A stretch of DNA of 64,000 nucleotides from Azolla caroliniana (lineage: Eukaryota > Polypodiophyta), in the NCBI GenBank assembly GCA_043228905.1, contig JBHGNT010000081.1, forward strand, positions 36,865-100,864, read 5' to 3'. Below the pieces are notes generated by a model. It saw only the letters and a program-made list of their open reading frames with translations. It had not been told where the DNA came from and searched no databases. Shown one piece after another: positions 32,285 to 42,641 of this stretch. A program made the translations under genes and the position numbers. Positions within the stretch are counted from its first letter, which is position 1. Every line of letters starts with the position of its first letter.

Positions 32285-35182
32285 TTAATCTTCTTCCAAA
32301 ATGGCCCGGATGTTCGGCTTTGCTGTGGTGTCCTCGTTCGGAGGTGATGTAGGGCTCGTAGGTGCATCGTGGTGTGGCTCCTCTGTTTGGTCGGGCTGGT
32401 TTCTCCCGGAGTCGCCGTCACCGTGTGTGGGTGGTCCGGGTACAGTGGGCTCTTCTTGAGTTAGTGGGTTGGGCTCCGCCGTTGTCGTGCTTGCAGTCGG
32501 CTGCGACTCTGCCTCCATTGTTACGTCCTCTGTGGTGTTGGCCGTTTTTGTATATTCCTGGGAGTGGGGCGGAGATTCCGCATGGTCCGCACCGTTCTCC
32601 ACGTGGTCTGATGATAGTGTGGGCTCGTGCGGCTGGACCTCTTGTTGGGTAGTGGTTTCACTGTCTGGTCCCGTGGGGAACTCCGCTCGTCGGTCCCCGC
32701 TATTCTCCCTTGTTGTCATCTCTGGTGATCAGGCCTGAGGTTCCTCTTCTTCGGCTGGGGTCGGAATTGGTGACGCTCTGGATTCCTCGTTTGTGCGCAT
32801 GTTGCCGGCCTGCGTGATTTGGTGAAATAGCTCCTCCTGACATTCACCAAAATCATCTAAGAGTTGTGCGAGTTCTTCGGAGTGTTGGTCTGCTAGCGCA
32901 CGATAGTCTTGTGCTAGGTCCTCCCGTACGGTTGCAATGCTCTCCTCATTTAGTTTATAGAAACCTCGACCGTCTTTTCGCCGGTTCTCCCAATCCGCCC
33001 GATACGTGTGCAATTCCGCAGCTTGGGTTGCCCACGGCATCCATCCTTTGTCCAACGCCGTTTTCAATTGCGCTGTGAACCTCTCCCGATTTGTTTGGAG
33101 AAGGATCCGCACGTTATCTGTGATGGCCTGGCAACAGTTGCGTGCGTCTTCCATCGACTTTTGGAGATTTGCGATTTCCTGTTGTTTAACGGCTGCCGCT
33201 TCCTCATACGTGGCCTTCAGGCCCGCCCACAACTGGGATTCCTTTGCATGCTGTTCTTCTAATTTCCCCATCTCGTTGTTTAGGCGGATTTCGAGCTAAT
33301 GCCTCCTGTTTTGTTCAACCACCAACTGCTCATCGAACCATACCTTCTTTTTTTCTAATAAGGCCGAAGTCCTGCTATTGCCGCCTCCGATTTCTTCGCG
33401 TCCTCTCGTAATTGTGCGCTGTCATCCTTTGTCCAGATGTGCTAAGCTACCTCCGTAGCTAGTTTTTCTTCAAGAGTTGTTACTGCCTTCCGTCCGTTAG
33501 CCCGTATCTCCTTTTCTCTGTCTGAGGATTGGCGTAGTTCTGCGCGAAGACGGTCAATTTCGGATTCTGCTAGCTGCATGACCCTTTTTACTTTTGAGGT
33601 GATGGCGGTCTGAGCCTCGATTTCTTCTTTTAGAGCGTCGATGACATGGTTTGGTGGCGGGGTTGCGTGTTGCACCGTAGTCGCGTGAGTTTCCAACTCG
33701 GCGATGCGTGCGTTGGCTTTTTGCAGTTCGGCTTCGGTCAGTTTAACCTTCTTCCAGACATTCTTATTTTTTATGGCCATCTCCTTGGCGCCCGTGCTGA
33801 CCTTTGCCAGTTCCCGATGGACTTCGACTAGGGCCGTGTTTAAGGGCGGTATCTCCATCCCCACTGGTCGTACCCCGATGTTCCTTTGTCTACCGACCCT
33901 GGCGTTCCGCATGCTCCTCGGCCATTCGTTGGGCGGCTTTGACCTGTTGTGTTGCCGAAAACTCCATGAGCTCAAAAGAAGTACCGAACTGCAAGAGGGT
34001 GCTAAACTCGTGGGTCGTATCTGGGATATCCGGATATGCCAAAACCTCGCTTTCCGCCGTCAATACGGCTTTCCCTCGTTGGGACTGAGTCGTAATAATC
34101 GGCCGTGGCTCCCGAATGATTTCGAAGGTGGTATTCGGTTCCGCTGTTGCGGCACCTTCGCCTTCGGTCGGTGTCTCCGTTGCCGTGGGGGCGTTTTTTA
34201 CCAACTCCCGCCCATCTTTCCTGTCCAATCTGCGCCGTTTTGGTCTGGGGCTTTCCCGCTGTGTTTCGGTGTCTGGTTATGGGGCTGCTTCCCTAGAGCG
34301 TCTCGGTTGTTCCTTTTGCGTTGTCCGTGTGTCCGGCTGGTCGGTAGGAGGTGTTGTCCTTGGGTCTGGCTGGGCTGGTTGGGGTTCCTCTTCCCACTCT
34401 AGGGCCGATAACTCTGCTAACCTGCGTTTCGCGGATTGGGGCGGGGCCGTGGGTTGGCTGGGCTGCGGTGCTGGCAGGCCTCGGGGTGGAAATAGTACCG
34501 TAAGGTATTGTTGGATGATCGGCTTGAGCTTTTTGCCTGCTTGGTATGCATGCAAGCCTTCCCTTAACGCTGGCCCTGTGATGACCCCCCAGTCGATGGC
34601 ACGCCCTTCAAAGGTATCGATGATGATGCCCGCTTTCTGCTTAGGCATCCCATATGCGTTGACATGTACGCAGCCGACTTCTAGCAGGAACTTGGCAACT
34701 TCACGGAAGAAGGGATCTGGAATTTATTTTGTTCTATAGGCCTTGGCGGAGGAGGAATATGGCCCAAAATACCGCTGCAGCGCCTCTACAGGAGGTATTT
34801 CGAAATGTCTTTCGCCTAGTGAGGATAGGTCCAACTTCTTCCGAATTGAAGAGTTGGTGACCGTGTCGATGTTAAGCCTCCTGGCGATGTCCATGGCGTC
34901 CGGGTGCGGAGGTGCTTCTGTGACCCGGATGTAACCATCCAGGCGTTTCTCCACTAGCCATCGGTGTAGGGTAGTAGAGATGAAGATCGGCATCGCCAGA
35001 GTAGGTTCGTGGGGAGGAGACGGTTGGTTGTGGTGAGTTGGTGCTCTGAGATAGGATGGGGAAGAAGGTGAGGAGGAGGAGCGATGGGAGCGCTGATAGC
35101 TAGAAGATTGGTTTCTGCTTTGTGCAGAAAATCTTCTGTTTCCTTCTTTTTGTGGCTTAGGGTTCATTGGGCGGTGAGCCAT
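32285..35182 (-). pseudogene. G1 terminal ORF, coiled-coil protein downstream of integrase
   Basis: Reading down from ATG 35182, about 965 codons can be followed with stops at 34724, 34277 and 32729 and frame changes near 33900 and 33440. N-terminal part (35182 to about 34500): a Ser/Arg/Pro leader, then a globular-looking region with LHRWLVEKRLDGYIRV and FEGRAIDWGVITGPALREG. Next a Pro/Thr/Gln-rich linker and a nuclear-localisation-like PRPKRRRLDRKDGR (about 34240). Then about 380 residues of heptad-like, Glu/Lys/Ala/Leu-rich helix (33890-32750), e.g. VWKKVKLTEAELQKANARIAEL, partly listed here as VWKKVKLTEAELQKAN. The end is a Pro/Thr/Glu-rich acidic tail closing at 32285. It sits where env-like or additional ORFs of some plant gypsy lineages lie, but no signal peptide or membrane segment is seen. 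I do not recognise the family. Function unknown. Confidence 0.6.
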
Positions 35183-35330
35183 CGTGGTGCCGCGTGTTCT
35201 TGAACTAGGAGTTTGTGCATGCCTTTAGTCGTTTTAATAGTCACTATCTTCTCTCTCTTTTTTTTTTTTTGTAATGGTTATTTACCACCTATTTTCACAT
35301 TATAGTACAAATGGGGCTGTCCATTTTACG
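35183..35330 (-). other. Spacer between G1 pol and terminal ORF
   Basis: About 150 bp between the end of integrase homology and the ATG at 35182, with a poly-T run (35262-35271). No motif recognised. Confidence 0.4.
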
Positions 35331-36130
35331 CTGCGGGTTCCCAGGTTCTGTCCCGTTTGGGTGTGAATGGGTTAGGTGGCGTAGGGCCCAGGTAAGGTTT
35401 GAGGCGAAATCCATTCACCTTTTGCCGTAATTCTTCCTTAGCCAGCGTTCCTAGTTGGAACGTGCCTTGTTCCGCTCCAATTATCCAGTATGGGCCGGTC
35501 TAGCGGAAACGTAACTTCCCCGGCATATGGCCCATGCGCGTTTGAAAAACTAGCACTGCTCGGCCCACGGCGAACTCCTTTTCCCTTGCGTTCCGATGTC
35601 GATCCACAAACACTTTACGCCGTCACTGTTCTTGTTCCAACACAGTCATGCTGTGGACACGTTTTTCCCCTAGTTTGAGGAGCTGGTAGAGCCGTACCTC
35701 CTCCGACTTGGCTTCTGATAATCGGTTCCGTACCTGAATGCGCAAACTCGGTACCTGAAATTCGACCGGCATCACAACCTCCAGTCCAAACGCTAGTCGG
35801 AACGGTGTTAACTGTATGCTTGTTTTGTAACTAGTTCTGTACGCCCATAACACACTCTGTAGTTTGGTATCCCAGTCCGTTCTATTTTCATTGACGGTTT
35901 TCTTCAGAATGGTCTGTAATGTCTTGTTCGTGGATTCTGCTAATCCATTCGCCTGTGGATAATATGGCGTGCTATTCTTGTGGACTATGGCGTAATGATG
36001 TGTTAGTTCCCGAACCACCGTATTGAGAAAGTGACTTCCCTAGTCACTGATGAGCTCAATCGGACAGCCGAAACGACACCAGATGTGCTCGTAAAGGAAT
36101 TTGGCTGTGACGGCCGCCGTATTTTCACGT
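35331..36130 (-). pseudogene. G1 integrase, C-terminal part (3' of insertion A)
   Basis: From the A insertion at 36130 downwards the frame gives the end of the catalytic core: second Asp region ELISD, then a stop, then YYPQANGLAESTNKTLQ with the catalytic Glu, and a WAYRTSYKTS block. After a stop at 35623 the C-terminal domain follows (KEFAVGRAVLVFQTRMGHMPG, about 35570, and a GPYWIIG/FRLKPYLG segment). No chromodomain is evident. It continues across element A at 43450: the codons on both sides join exactly if one copy of the ACGT duplication is removed. Integrase inserts the cDNA into the genome. Confidence 0.8.
36127..36130 (+). other. Target site duplication of element A, left
   Basis: ACGT immediately before the LTR, repeated at 43450-43453. 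Confidence 0.8.
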
Positions 36131-36938
36131 TGTCGTGAAGAAAACCGTCCATAGGCGGAATCGGCGCACCAAGGCGTGGGAACCGGTTCCTCACGCGCGC
36201 ACGCTCCAAGTTGTACATAGAAGCGAATTAGGAGGATAATCGGCAGGAACGGGCCCTAACTCAAGTGGAGACAAAGACCGCGCGAACAGTCTTTTCGGTC
36301 GCGCGCGCGAACTGTACGAGTCGGCGGCGTAACTACGCGGATCCGTGAAAAACGGAGCGGATCCCTGTCCTAAAGGGACAGGGAATAAAGCTGACAGGAC
36401 GGCCTGCTCGTCGGCCTATATAAGGAGCAGGAAAGAGCTATTGCAGATATCTCGCGGGGAGAGGACGAAGTGCTGCCGAACCGATTTCGGAGCTGCTCTC
36501 TCACTCCTGCTTTCTCTGTCTTCTGCTCCATCGCGTACCTGTGCAGGTTTCGAGGAGGCTTGCGCTGTTCCGTGGAACGCCCCGAGTGCGTCCTGCAGCA
36601 CCTCCGACCTGTTTTCCCCTTTTTGTGCGTCGCGACATACAGGGGTCGGCATCTGTTCGCTGCCCTGTTCGTTTTCGTTAGTATCTATTTCGTGCCCCAC
36701 CGTGGGTTGTAATACTTTAGTCTGTTATTTTCGTGCATTCATAAGTACATATCTTTCGTTGTTGCGTCCATCTGCGTCGGCGTTTATTTGTGATCTCTGT
36801 TTGTTGGGCCGTGTCCCTGTGCAATCTTCGTTTCTGTGTAATCGGGTCTCTCTCTCTTATCTCTCTCTCTTGCTCTTCGGTCCAAGACCCCCGTGGTCCC
36901 TCCTCCTTTCTGCACGCAAGGGCGTAGTAACCCCGACA
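36131..36938 (+). mobile_element. 5' LTR of element A
   Basis: 808 bp, TGTCGTGAAG ... CCCCGACA with TGTCG/CGACA inverted ends. Contains a TATA box at 36417-36423 and, ahead of it, short inverted repeats (GGATCCGTG..., CTGTCC-TAAA-GGGACAG). Confidence 0.92.
36417..36423 (+). promoter_or_regulatory. TATA box in element A LTR
   Basis: TATATAA 286 bases into the LTR, followed by GA-rich DNA. Transcription would be expected to start some 30 bases downstream; the start itself is inferred. Confidence 0.65.
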
Positions 36939-36942
36939 TCTT

Positions 36943-36960
36943 TGGTGAACCCGACGTGAA
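36943..36960 (+). other. Primer binding site of element A
   Basis: TGGTGAACCCGACGTGAA, four bases after the LTR; the same 18 bases occur after the LTR in B (46453-46470) and, inverted, in D (59329-59346). It is not the initiator tRNA-Met site. I cannot name the tRNA. Confidence 0.7.
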
Positions 36961-36982
36961 AGAGGCGGCAGAAGAGCAGAAG

Positions 36983-39109
36983 ATGAGAGGGTCGGATCTT
37001 GCAGAGGCCATGGCTTCGGCCGTGGATCGGATTGTAAACGCGCGCGAGGGCACCGGTGCCCTCGACAGAGCTATTGAGGCGGTCGTCGGCACGATCGGCC
37101 GGTTCGATGGGAAGGATGCCACGAAGTATTTGGCGTCCTACGGTGCAGAGATGCTGATGCGGGACGTCCCGGAAGAAAGGCGTCTTGCCGGATTTCCCCG
37201 AGTGGCGATGCCGAGCATCCATGCGGAGGTGCTCGAGGTGCGGACGGAGAGCCGTACCTGGGAGGAGTTCGAAGGACGGCTCCTAGAGAAATACGGGCTG
37301 GACGACGCGCTCCGGCTTTCAAAGCGAAGGTTCATGGAATGGGTGGAGTCCCCGGGGAAGGGAAGAAACGCGTCGGCACTCCTCCGGGAGTTCGAGGAAA
37401 ACTTTGCGCGCCTTTCGGCGCTCGACCGAACCATCCTGGACACGAGCCGGGTCTTGCTGTTTGTCAAGTCGGTCGACGAGCGGGATCGGGAGCACGTGGG
37501 CCTCTTGCTGGAAACCGAAGACGGGCTCACTACCGACTGGGCGGCTGTCAAGAAAGTCTGTGGCCGTTTCGACAAACGGCGAGAATGGGCGGATAACGGG
37601 GCGACCGGGTCGGGCTCGGTCGCAGCAAGGAAGCTCGAACCGGCGCCACAGGTGCGCAAGGAAGAGACCCGGGAGTGGTTGGAAACCGGTCCGGCTTCGA
37701 CCGGCGTAGTCAGAGGCTCAACCGGAGGAGCGGCGCTGGAGGAATTGACGAAGGCGATAAAGGACCTCCAAATCGCGCAGGCCCGAAGGGAAGGGGGCGA
37801 ACCGGCTCGTGACCGACGGCCGGCGGCAGGAAACAGGTGCATGTGGTGCGATGAAGTCGGCCACATTCGGAAGGACTGCGGCGACTTCGCGGAGGCGCTG
37901 AGGGACAGGGTGGTGTACCTGTGGGAAGGACGGGTGCATGCCAGCGACACCCGAAGGGCCCTGAGCCGAAACGACGGAAAAGGTGGTATGAAAAGGTTGA
38001 TGGAAGAGGCGGCGGCCCGACACGCGGAAACCGTCCACTACTCGGCGTCGGCCGGCATTCGAGTCGGGGGCGGCGAGGCCCGAAGTGAAAGCAAAGCCGG
38101 ATTCTGGCCGACGATGCTGGAAGGCCTTGCCGGTGCAAGGCTTAAAGGGGAGGAATCGGACCGTGCGGAGAAACGGGTACGGGAGATGACCGGGTGGAGC
38201 GACCCGGTCGAGGAACGGACGGGCTTCGTGGAAGCCGCTTGCCAGAACTACGAGGCTCTGGTAGAAGAGAAGCGGGTGGGGAAACCCGGGACGACCGGGC
38301 CCTCACAACGATACGAGACCCGGTCCGGGCCACGACGGGACGAAGCCGGCGGGGCCGGCACGCAAGATAAACCCCAGAAGGGCGGGTACCGTCTGGGGAC
38401 GGAGATAGAAAGGACCACGGACTTACGGAAGGTCCTGGAGGAACGGATCCTCGACAGCAAGGTGGAGCTGTCATTACGAGAGGTGCTGGGAATCGCCAAG
38501 AAGGAGTTCCACGACTCCATCGTGGACTTGGTGAAACGAAAGAGGCTGTCGACGGAGACAGAACCGGAAAGACCGATGGAAGTGCGGACGACGCACCTAG
38601 ACGACATGGCGCTGGGAGACGAGTGGGCGGAAAGCCACTATTCGAGGCCACACTGGGCCCGAGCGACCACGGAAACCCCGGTGAAGATCGGCGATGTCCA
38701 GGAACCGGTGACAGCTTTGGTGGACCACGGATCGGAGATCAATTTGATGTCCATGGACTTCTATAAGAAGGGCAAATGGCCGATCAACACCAAGCACGGG
38801 TGGAAAATAAGGGCAGCAACGCGCGCCACCGAGGAACTGCACGGGGCCTGTCCGAATGTGCAAGTCAAGATCGGCGACGTCGAGATTGACCAGCACTTCT
38901 TCGTGCAGGAGACGTCTTCGCATCCGGTCATTCTGGGAGAGCCGTACATCACGGCGGCGCGAATGGAGACCAAGGTGCTGGACAATGGTTCGGCCTACGC
39001 GAGGGTCAAAAGCCAAGACGGGCGCCATTCGGTCCAGTTTCTGACGGTACGGCCGAACCACGAACGTAACCGCGATTCCCTCGGTCCCGAAACCCGAGAG
39101 GATTTTTAG
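36983..39109 (+). CDS. gag-pro: Element A Gag-protease polyprotein
   Basis: 708 residues from the ATG at 36983 (MRGSDLAEAM), the start conserved in B. An in-frame ATG at 36893 lies inside the LTR and is rejected. The N-terminal half is a capsid-like helical region (IGRFDGKDATKYLASYGAEM; TWEEFEGRLLEKYGLDDALR), followed by a CCHC zinc knuckle CMWCDEVGHIRKDC from residue 286 that would bind RNA. An aspartic protease domain is at the C-terminus, with ALVDHGSEINLMS (Asp 581) and a HPVILGEPYI flap/strand segment. The catalytic triplet is D-H-G-S instead of D-S/T-G. The ORF ends GAT TTT TAG at 39107-39109, at a U-run that could allow a -1 frameshift into pol. Assembles the particle and matures it. 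Confidence 0.9.
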   Translation: MRGSDLAEAMASAVDRIVNAREGTGALDRAIEAVVGTIGRFDGKDATKYLASYGAEMLMRDVPEERRLAGFPRVAMPSIHAEVLEVRTESRTWEEFEGRLLEKYGLDDALRLSKRRFMEWVESPGKGRNASALLREFEENFARLSALDRTILDTSRVLLFVKSVDERDREHVGLLLETEDGLTTDWAAVKKVCGRFDKRREWADNGATGSGSVAARKLEPAPQVRKEETREWLETGPASTGVVRGSTGGAALEELTKAIKDLQIAQARREGGEPARDRRPAAGNRCMWCDEVGHIRKDCGDFAEALRDRVVYLWEGRVHASDTRRALSRNDGKGGMKRLMEEAAARHAETVHYSASAGIRVGGGEARSESKAGFWPTMLEGLAGARLKGEESDRAEKRVREMTGWSDPVEERTGFVEAACQNYEALVEEKRVGKPGTTGPSQRYETRSGPRRDEAGGAGTQDKPQKGGYRLGTEIERTTDLRKVLEERILDSKVELSLREVLGIAKKEFHDSIVDLVKRKRLSTETEPERPMEVRTTHLDDMALGDEWAESHYSRPHWARATTETPVKIGDVQEPVTALVDHGSEINLMSMDFYKKGKWPINTKHGWKIRAATRATEELHGACPNVQVKIGDVEIDQHFFVQETSSHPVILGEPYITAARMETKVLDNGSAYARVKSQDGRHSVQFLTVRPNHERNRDSLGPETREDF

Positions 39110-39143
39110 AGAGGACTGCCAAGGCGTGGGGCCGCGACAGTCC
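39103..39143 (+). promoter_or_regulatory. Candidate -1 ribosomal frameshift signal, element A
   Basis: The gag frame ends GAT TTT TAG. A Phe tRNA on UUU can slip back one base onto UUU, replacing the stop by UUA and entering the pol frame, which is open here. Five to six bases downstream GGACTG (39113-39118) can pair with CAGTCC (39138-39143). The layout is conserved in B with a G-U pair kept in the stem. Confidence 0.5.
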
Positions 39144-39171
39144 GGACGCTCCGGAAAGACCCCACATCTGT

Positions 39172-42100
39172 ATGATAAAACCGTGTACAATAGGTAGGAA
39201 AATTTGCTTCTCCGACAGCGGAGCATGTACGATGGTCGGCATCACCGGCCGAGAGAAAACAAGGACGGAGGGGAGACTTCGGGCGTGCGGAGTTCTCGGC
39301 CCTGACGAAGGAATCAACGGAGCCGTGGAGGCAGTCTCTTTCGACGACACCTTGGGAATGCTGGGAAAGGTAGTCGAAGAAGGCCTTAACGAAGACCGGA
39401 CGATACCGGTGTGTTCCGAGGAGATGTACGAAGTCATCGCGGACTTCGGTCGAGGGCTCGAGTCAGTTCGGACGGCCCACGTAAGCACTAAGTACAAGAC
39501 TGTGGACCGGAAGGTAAGGCCAGTCGCGGCACCCTTACCGGAGGACAGCGCGTCGAGAATCAAAGGGGTTGCATCGGACCCTAGTCTACGAGATCCGGCC
39601 TGCATAGGGCACACCTTCACCGACGAGACGCTCCGAGAGCTCAAAATCGGTGGGGGCGGGTTCCTACTGCCGGCGGAGGAAGACCGGTTTCGGAGGATGC
39701 TCAGAAGGCACGGGAAAGCCTTCGCATTTTCGCCGGAGGAAATCGGGTGCGTTGACCCGACGATCGTGGAGCCATTGGTGATATTCACGGTACCGCATGT
39801 ACCGTGGAATCTCAAGCCAATCCCGGTTCCGAGAGCTCACATTCCGAAGTTGATGGAGCTGCTGAGGCAGAAAGTTGATATGGGAATTCTCGAGCCGTCG
39901 AGCGCCCCATATTCGAATCGATGGTTTACCGTACCGAAGAAAAACGGTTCGTTGCGCTTCATCCAGGACCTGCAGCCGGTCAATCGAGTGACCATTCGGA
40001 ACGCAGGGATCGGACCGACCATAGGCGAGTTCGCGGAGGCCTTCGCCGGAAGGTCAATTTACTCGGTCGGGGATCTATACTCAGGGTACGACCAGTTCCA
40101 GCTAGCCGTGGAGAGCAGAGACATTACGACGATGCGAACTCCCCTCGGCCTAGTTCGGATGTGTACACTGCCGCAAGGAGGGACCAACTCGGTGGCCCAC
40201 ATGGTGAATGCGATGAACAAGGTTCTGAGGGACTATATCCCGGACATCACCATGCCGTTTCTGGACGACATCCCGATCAAGGGATGCCCGGTAGAAGAGA
40301 AGGACGAGACGATCGGGCCGGACGGATGCCGGCGATTCGTGATGGCGCACATCGACGACTGCGAGAAGGTGCTGCAAAGGCTAGAGGATGCGAGGCTCAC
40401 CTTCTCGGGGGAAAAATCAGCCTTCGGGCAGTCGGAAATCATGGTGGTCGGACACTTATGTGGGCCATATGGCCGGAAACCGTCTCCGGCAAAGGTAGAA
40501 GCCATCTCCGCGATGAAGCCCGACTGCAGCTCGGTCACGGAAATACGGAGATTCCTGGGGGCATGCGCGTTCTACCACATATGGATCCCGCATTACGCAC
40601 ACGTCGCGGAGCCACTGTACGGGTTGCTGAAAAAGGGGCGAAGGTTCGAATGGCTAGACGAGCACGCGGAATCGGTCCGGAAGCTGAAAGAGGCCCTTGC
40701 AGCGGCACCGACACTCCGGAAGGCGGTATACGGGAAGGGTACCCCGGTATTCATAACGGTGGATACCAGTCCGACCGGGATCGGATGGGTCGTGAGCCAG
40801 GAAGACGAGGACGGCAATCGGTTTCCGATCCGATTCGGCGCGAAAGTCCTCAGTGAACGGCAGCGAGGATACGCCCAGGTTAAACGCGAACTCTGGGGTA
40901 TTGTTTCGGCGGTTAAGGCCGACAAAGACTACCTGATAGGGACGGAAGTGATCATCGAGACGGATTGCCTGCCGATTCTCGGTATGGTTTCCGGATGCGC
41001 GACTCCGGACCTGGCGATGCTCAGGTGGATAGCATACATCAAGTCCCTGGACCCGGAAATACGACACATTTCCGGGAAAGACAACGCCATGGCCGACATG
41101 CTTTCGAGGGCGAGGTTCGACGACGAGGGCGGCATGGTTTCGGAAGACGAAGAAGTCGGCGTGGATTTCTTCGAGGCGGCATACATAACGACCGACGGGA
41201 TGAGCACTCCGGCGCTTAACGAGTTCGACGCGAGCAAGTACGACGGGGAGTGGCTGCAGATCGGCGGGTTTTTGAAGACAATGACGCCCGATGCGTCATG
41301 GACGAAGGACGAGGCCAACCGGATCCGGAAGAAAGCATATCGATTCTTTCTCCGAGATGGGCATTTGTGGAAGCACCCGAAGAAGAGGAACGGCGTCCCG
41401 CTCCGGGTGGTGGCGATGAAGGAAGAACAGGAGGGGCTGCTGACGGCTTACCACGACAGCCCTTGGGCTGGACACCGTGGAACATGGGCTACGTTTGAGA
41501 AACTGAAGGGGAAGTATTGGTGGCCGGGGCAGTACCAGGACGTGCATCGGTTCGTGACAACTTGCGAGAGCTGTCAGATGCACTCCATAGTCCGACATCG
41601 GGACGAGCTTCACCCCACGTACCCTCCGACCTTCCACTTCAAATGGATGGTAGATCTGGTGACGATGCCAATGGGGGTAGGACAGATGCGGTACCTGGTC
41701 CTAGCGCGGGAGGATCTGACGAACCAGGTGGAAGGCCGGGCCCTTCCGAACAAAACGACCGCGGCCGTATGCCGGTTCCTAATCGAGGACGTGATATGCC
41801 GGTACGGGTGCGTCGGGAAGATCGTGGCTGACCGAGGGGAGTTGGACGCCGAAGAAGCCGCGGAGCTGTTCGACCGGCTCGGAGTTAAGCTCTCGCTCAC
41901 CACTGCGTACAATCCGGAGGCAAATGGGAAGGTGGAGCGCGGACACGGGCCGATCGTCAAGGCGTTGGTTCGGGCATGCGGAGGCCGAGTCGGTGACTGG
42001 CCGCGGCTGCTACCTTATGCTTTGTGGGCAGACCGGACCACGCACAGTTCGGTAACCGGGTACATGCCGACGGAGCTCATGTTCGGCCAGAAGCCGATCA

Positions 42101-42570
42101 TGCCGATTGAACGGACGATCTCCTCGTGGGCAACGATCGACTGGAGGGACGAGATGAGCCGGGAGGAGTTGTTGGCCGCACGTATACGACAGCTCGAGCG
42201 GAGACCGGAGGACGTGGCACTGGCTACGGAGAAGCTCCGGGTGGCGAGGACAAAGAACAAAGCCCGGTTCGACCGAACGCACCGGCTACGACCGAAGAAA
42301 ATCGACGAAGGTGACTGGGTGCTCGTCTACGACAGCAGCCTCGACAACCAGCACCGAGCTACACGGAAGTTCGCACAAAGGTGGTTCGGGCCTTACGTGG
42401 TACGGAGCACCAATGACAACGGGACATATCACCTGGCGGAACTTGACGGGACGAGAGTGGCGATACCGGTTGCAGGGAAGCGGATCAAAGCGTTCAAGAA
42501 GCGACATGACGACGAGCCGGACCCGGCTCTCCTGGTCGGCAGTGACGAACGATCCGAAAACGAGGAATGA
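39172..42570 (+). CDS. pol: Element A Pol: reverse transcriptase, RNase H, integrase
   Basis: 1132 residues from the first ATG; the same frame is open further upstream across the end of gag, so frameshift fusion is more likely than independent initiation. Reverse transcriptase: YSVGDLYSGYDQ (Asp 301) and FLDD (365-366). RNase H: FITVDTSPTGIGW (Asp 531), KRELWGIV, GKDNAMADMLSR. Integrase: zinc finger H-WAGH...CESC, then catalytic KWMVDLVTMP (Asp 828), IVADRGELD (Asp 887), NPEANGKVERGHG (Glu 922). The C-terminal domain GDWVLVYDSSLDNQHR ends with a basic KRIKAFKKRHDD tail and no chromodomain. No stops or frameshifts. It makes cDNA in the particle and inserts it in the nucleus. Confidence 0.93.
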   Translation: MIKPCTIGRKICFSDSGACTMVGITGREKTRTEGRLRACGVLGPDEGINGAVEAVSFDDTLGMLGKVVEEGLNEDRTIPVCSEEMYEVIADFGRGLESVRTAHVSTKYKTVDRKVRPVAAPLPEDSASRIKGVASDPSLRDPACIGHTFTDETLRELKIGGGGFLLPAEEDRFRRMLRRHGKAFAFSPEEIGCVDPTIVEPLVIFTVPHVPWNLKPIPVPRAHIPKLMELLRQKVDMGILEPSSAPYSNRWFTVPKKNGSLRFIQDLQPVNRVTIRNAGIGPTIGEFAEAFAGRSIYSVGDLYSGYDQFQLAVESRDITTMRTPLGLVRMCTLPQGGTNSVAHMVNAMNKVLRDYIPDITMPFLDDIPIKGCPVEEKDETIGPDGCRRFVMAHIDDCEKVLQRLEDARLTFSGEKSAFGQSEIMVVGHLCGPYGRKPSPAKVEAISAMKPDCSSVTEIRRFLGACAFYHIWIPHYAHVAEPLYGLLKKGRRFEWLDEHAESVRKLKEALAAAPTLRKAVYGKGTPVFITVDTSPTGIGWVVSQEDEDGNRFPIRFGAKVLSERQRGYAQVKRELWGIVSAVKADKDYLIGTEVIIETDCLPILGMVSGCATPDLAMLRWIAYIKSLDPEIRHISGKDNAMADMLSRARFDDEGGMVSEDEEVGVDFFEAAYITTDGMSTPALNEFDASKYDGEWLQIGGFLKTMTPDASWTKDEANRIRKKAYRFFLRDGHLWKHPKKRNGVPLRVVAMKEEQEGLLTAYHDSPWAGHRGTWATFEKLKGKYWWPGQYQDVHRFVTTCESCQMHSIVRHRDELHPTYPPTFHFKWMVDLVTMPMGVGQMRYLVLAREDLTNQVEGRALPNKTTAAVCRFLIEDVICRYGCVGKIVADRGELDAEEAAELFDRLGVKLSLTTAYNPEANGKVERGHGPIVKALVRACGGRVGDWPRLLPYALWADRTTHSSVTGYMPTELMFGQKPIMPIERTISSWATIDWRDEMSREELLAARIRQLERRPEDVALATEKLRVARTKNKARFDRTHRLRPKKIDEGDWVLVYDSSLDNQHRATRKFAQRWFGPYVVRSTNDNGTYHLAELDGTRVAIPVAGKRIKAFKKRHDDEPDPALLVGSDERSENEE

Positions 42571-42624
42571 AGACGGGCCGGTTTTCTCCGTCCCAACTCT
42601 CTTGGCGCATACCGGAGGATGCGC

Positions 42625-42641
42625 GGTTAGGTGGGGGCGGA
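42625..42641 (+). other. Polypurine tract of element A
   Basis: GGTTAGGTGGGGGCGGA directly before the 3' LTR; identical in B (52143-52159) and, inverted, at the ends of C, D and E. Confidence 0.8.

Noticed and set aside
36893-36982. Upstream ATG extending the A gag ORF by 30 codons
   Set aside because: It lies inside the LTR and crosses the primer site; B and the transcript layout support the ATG at 36983.
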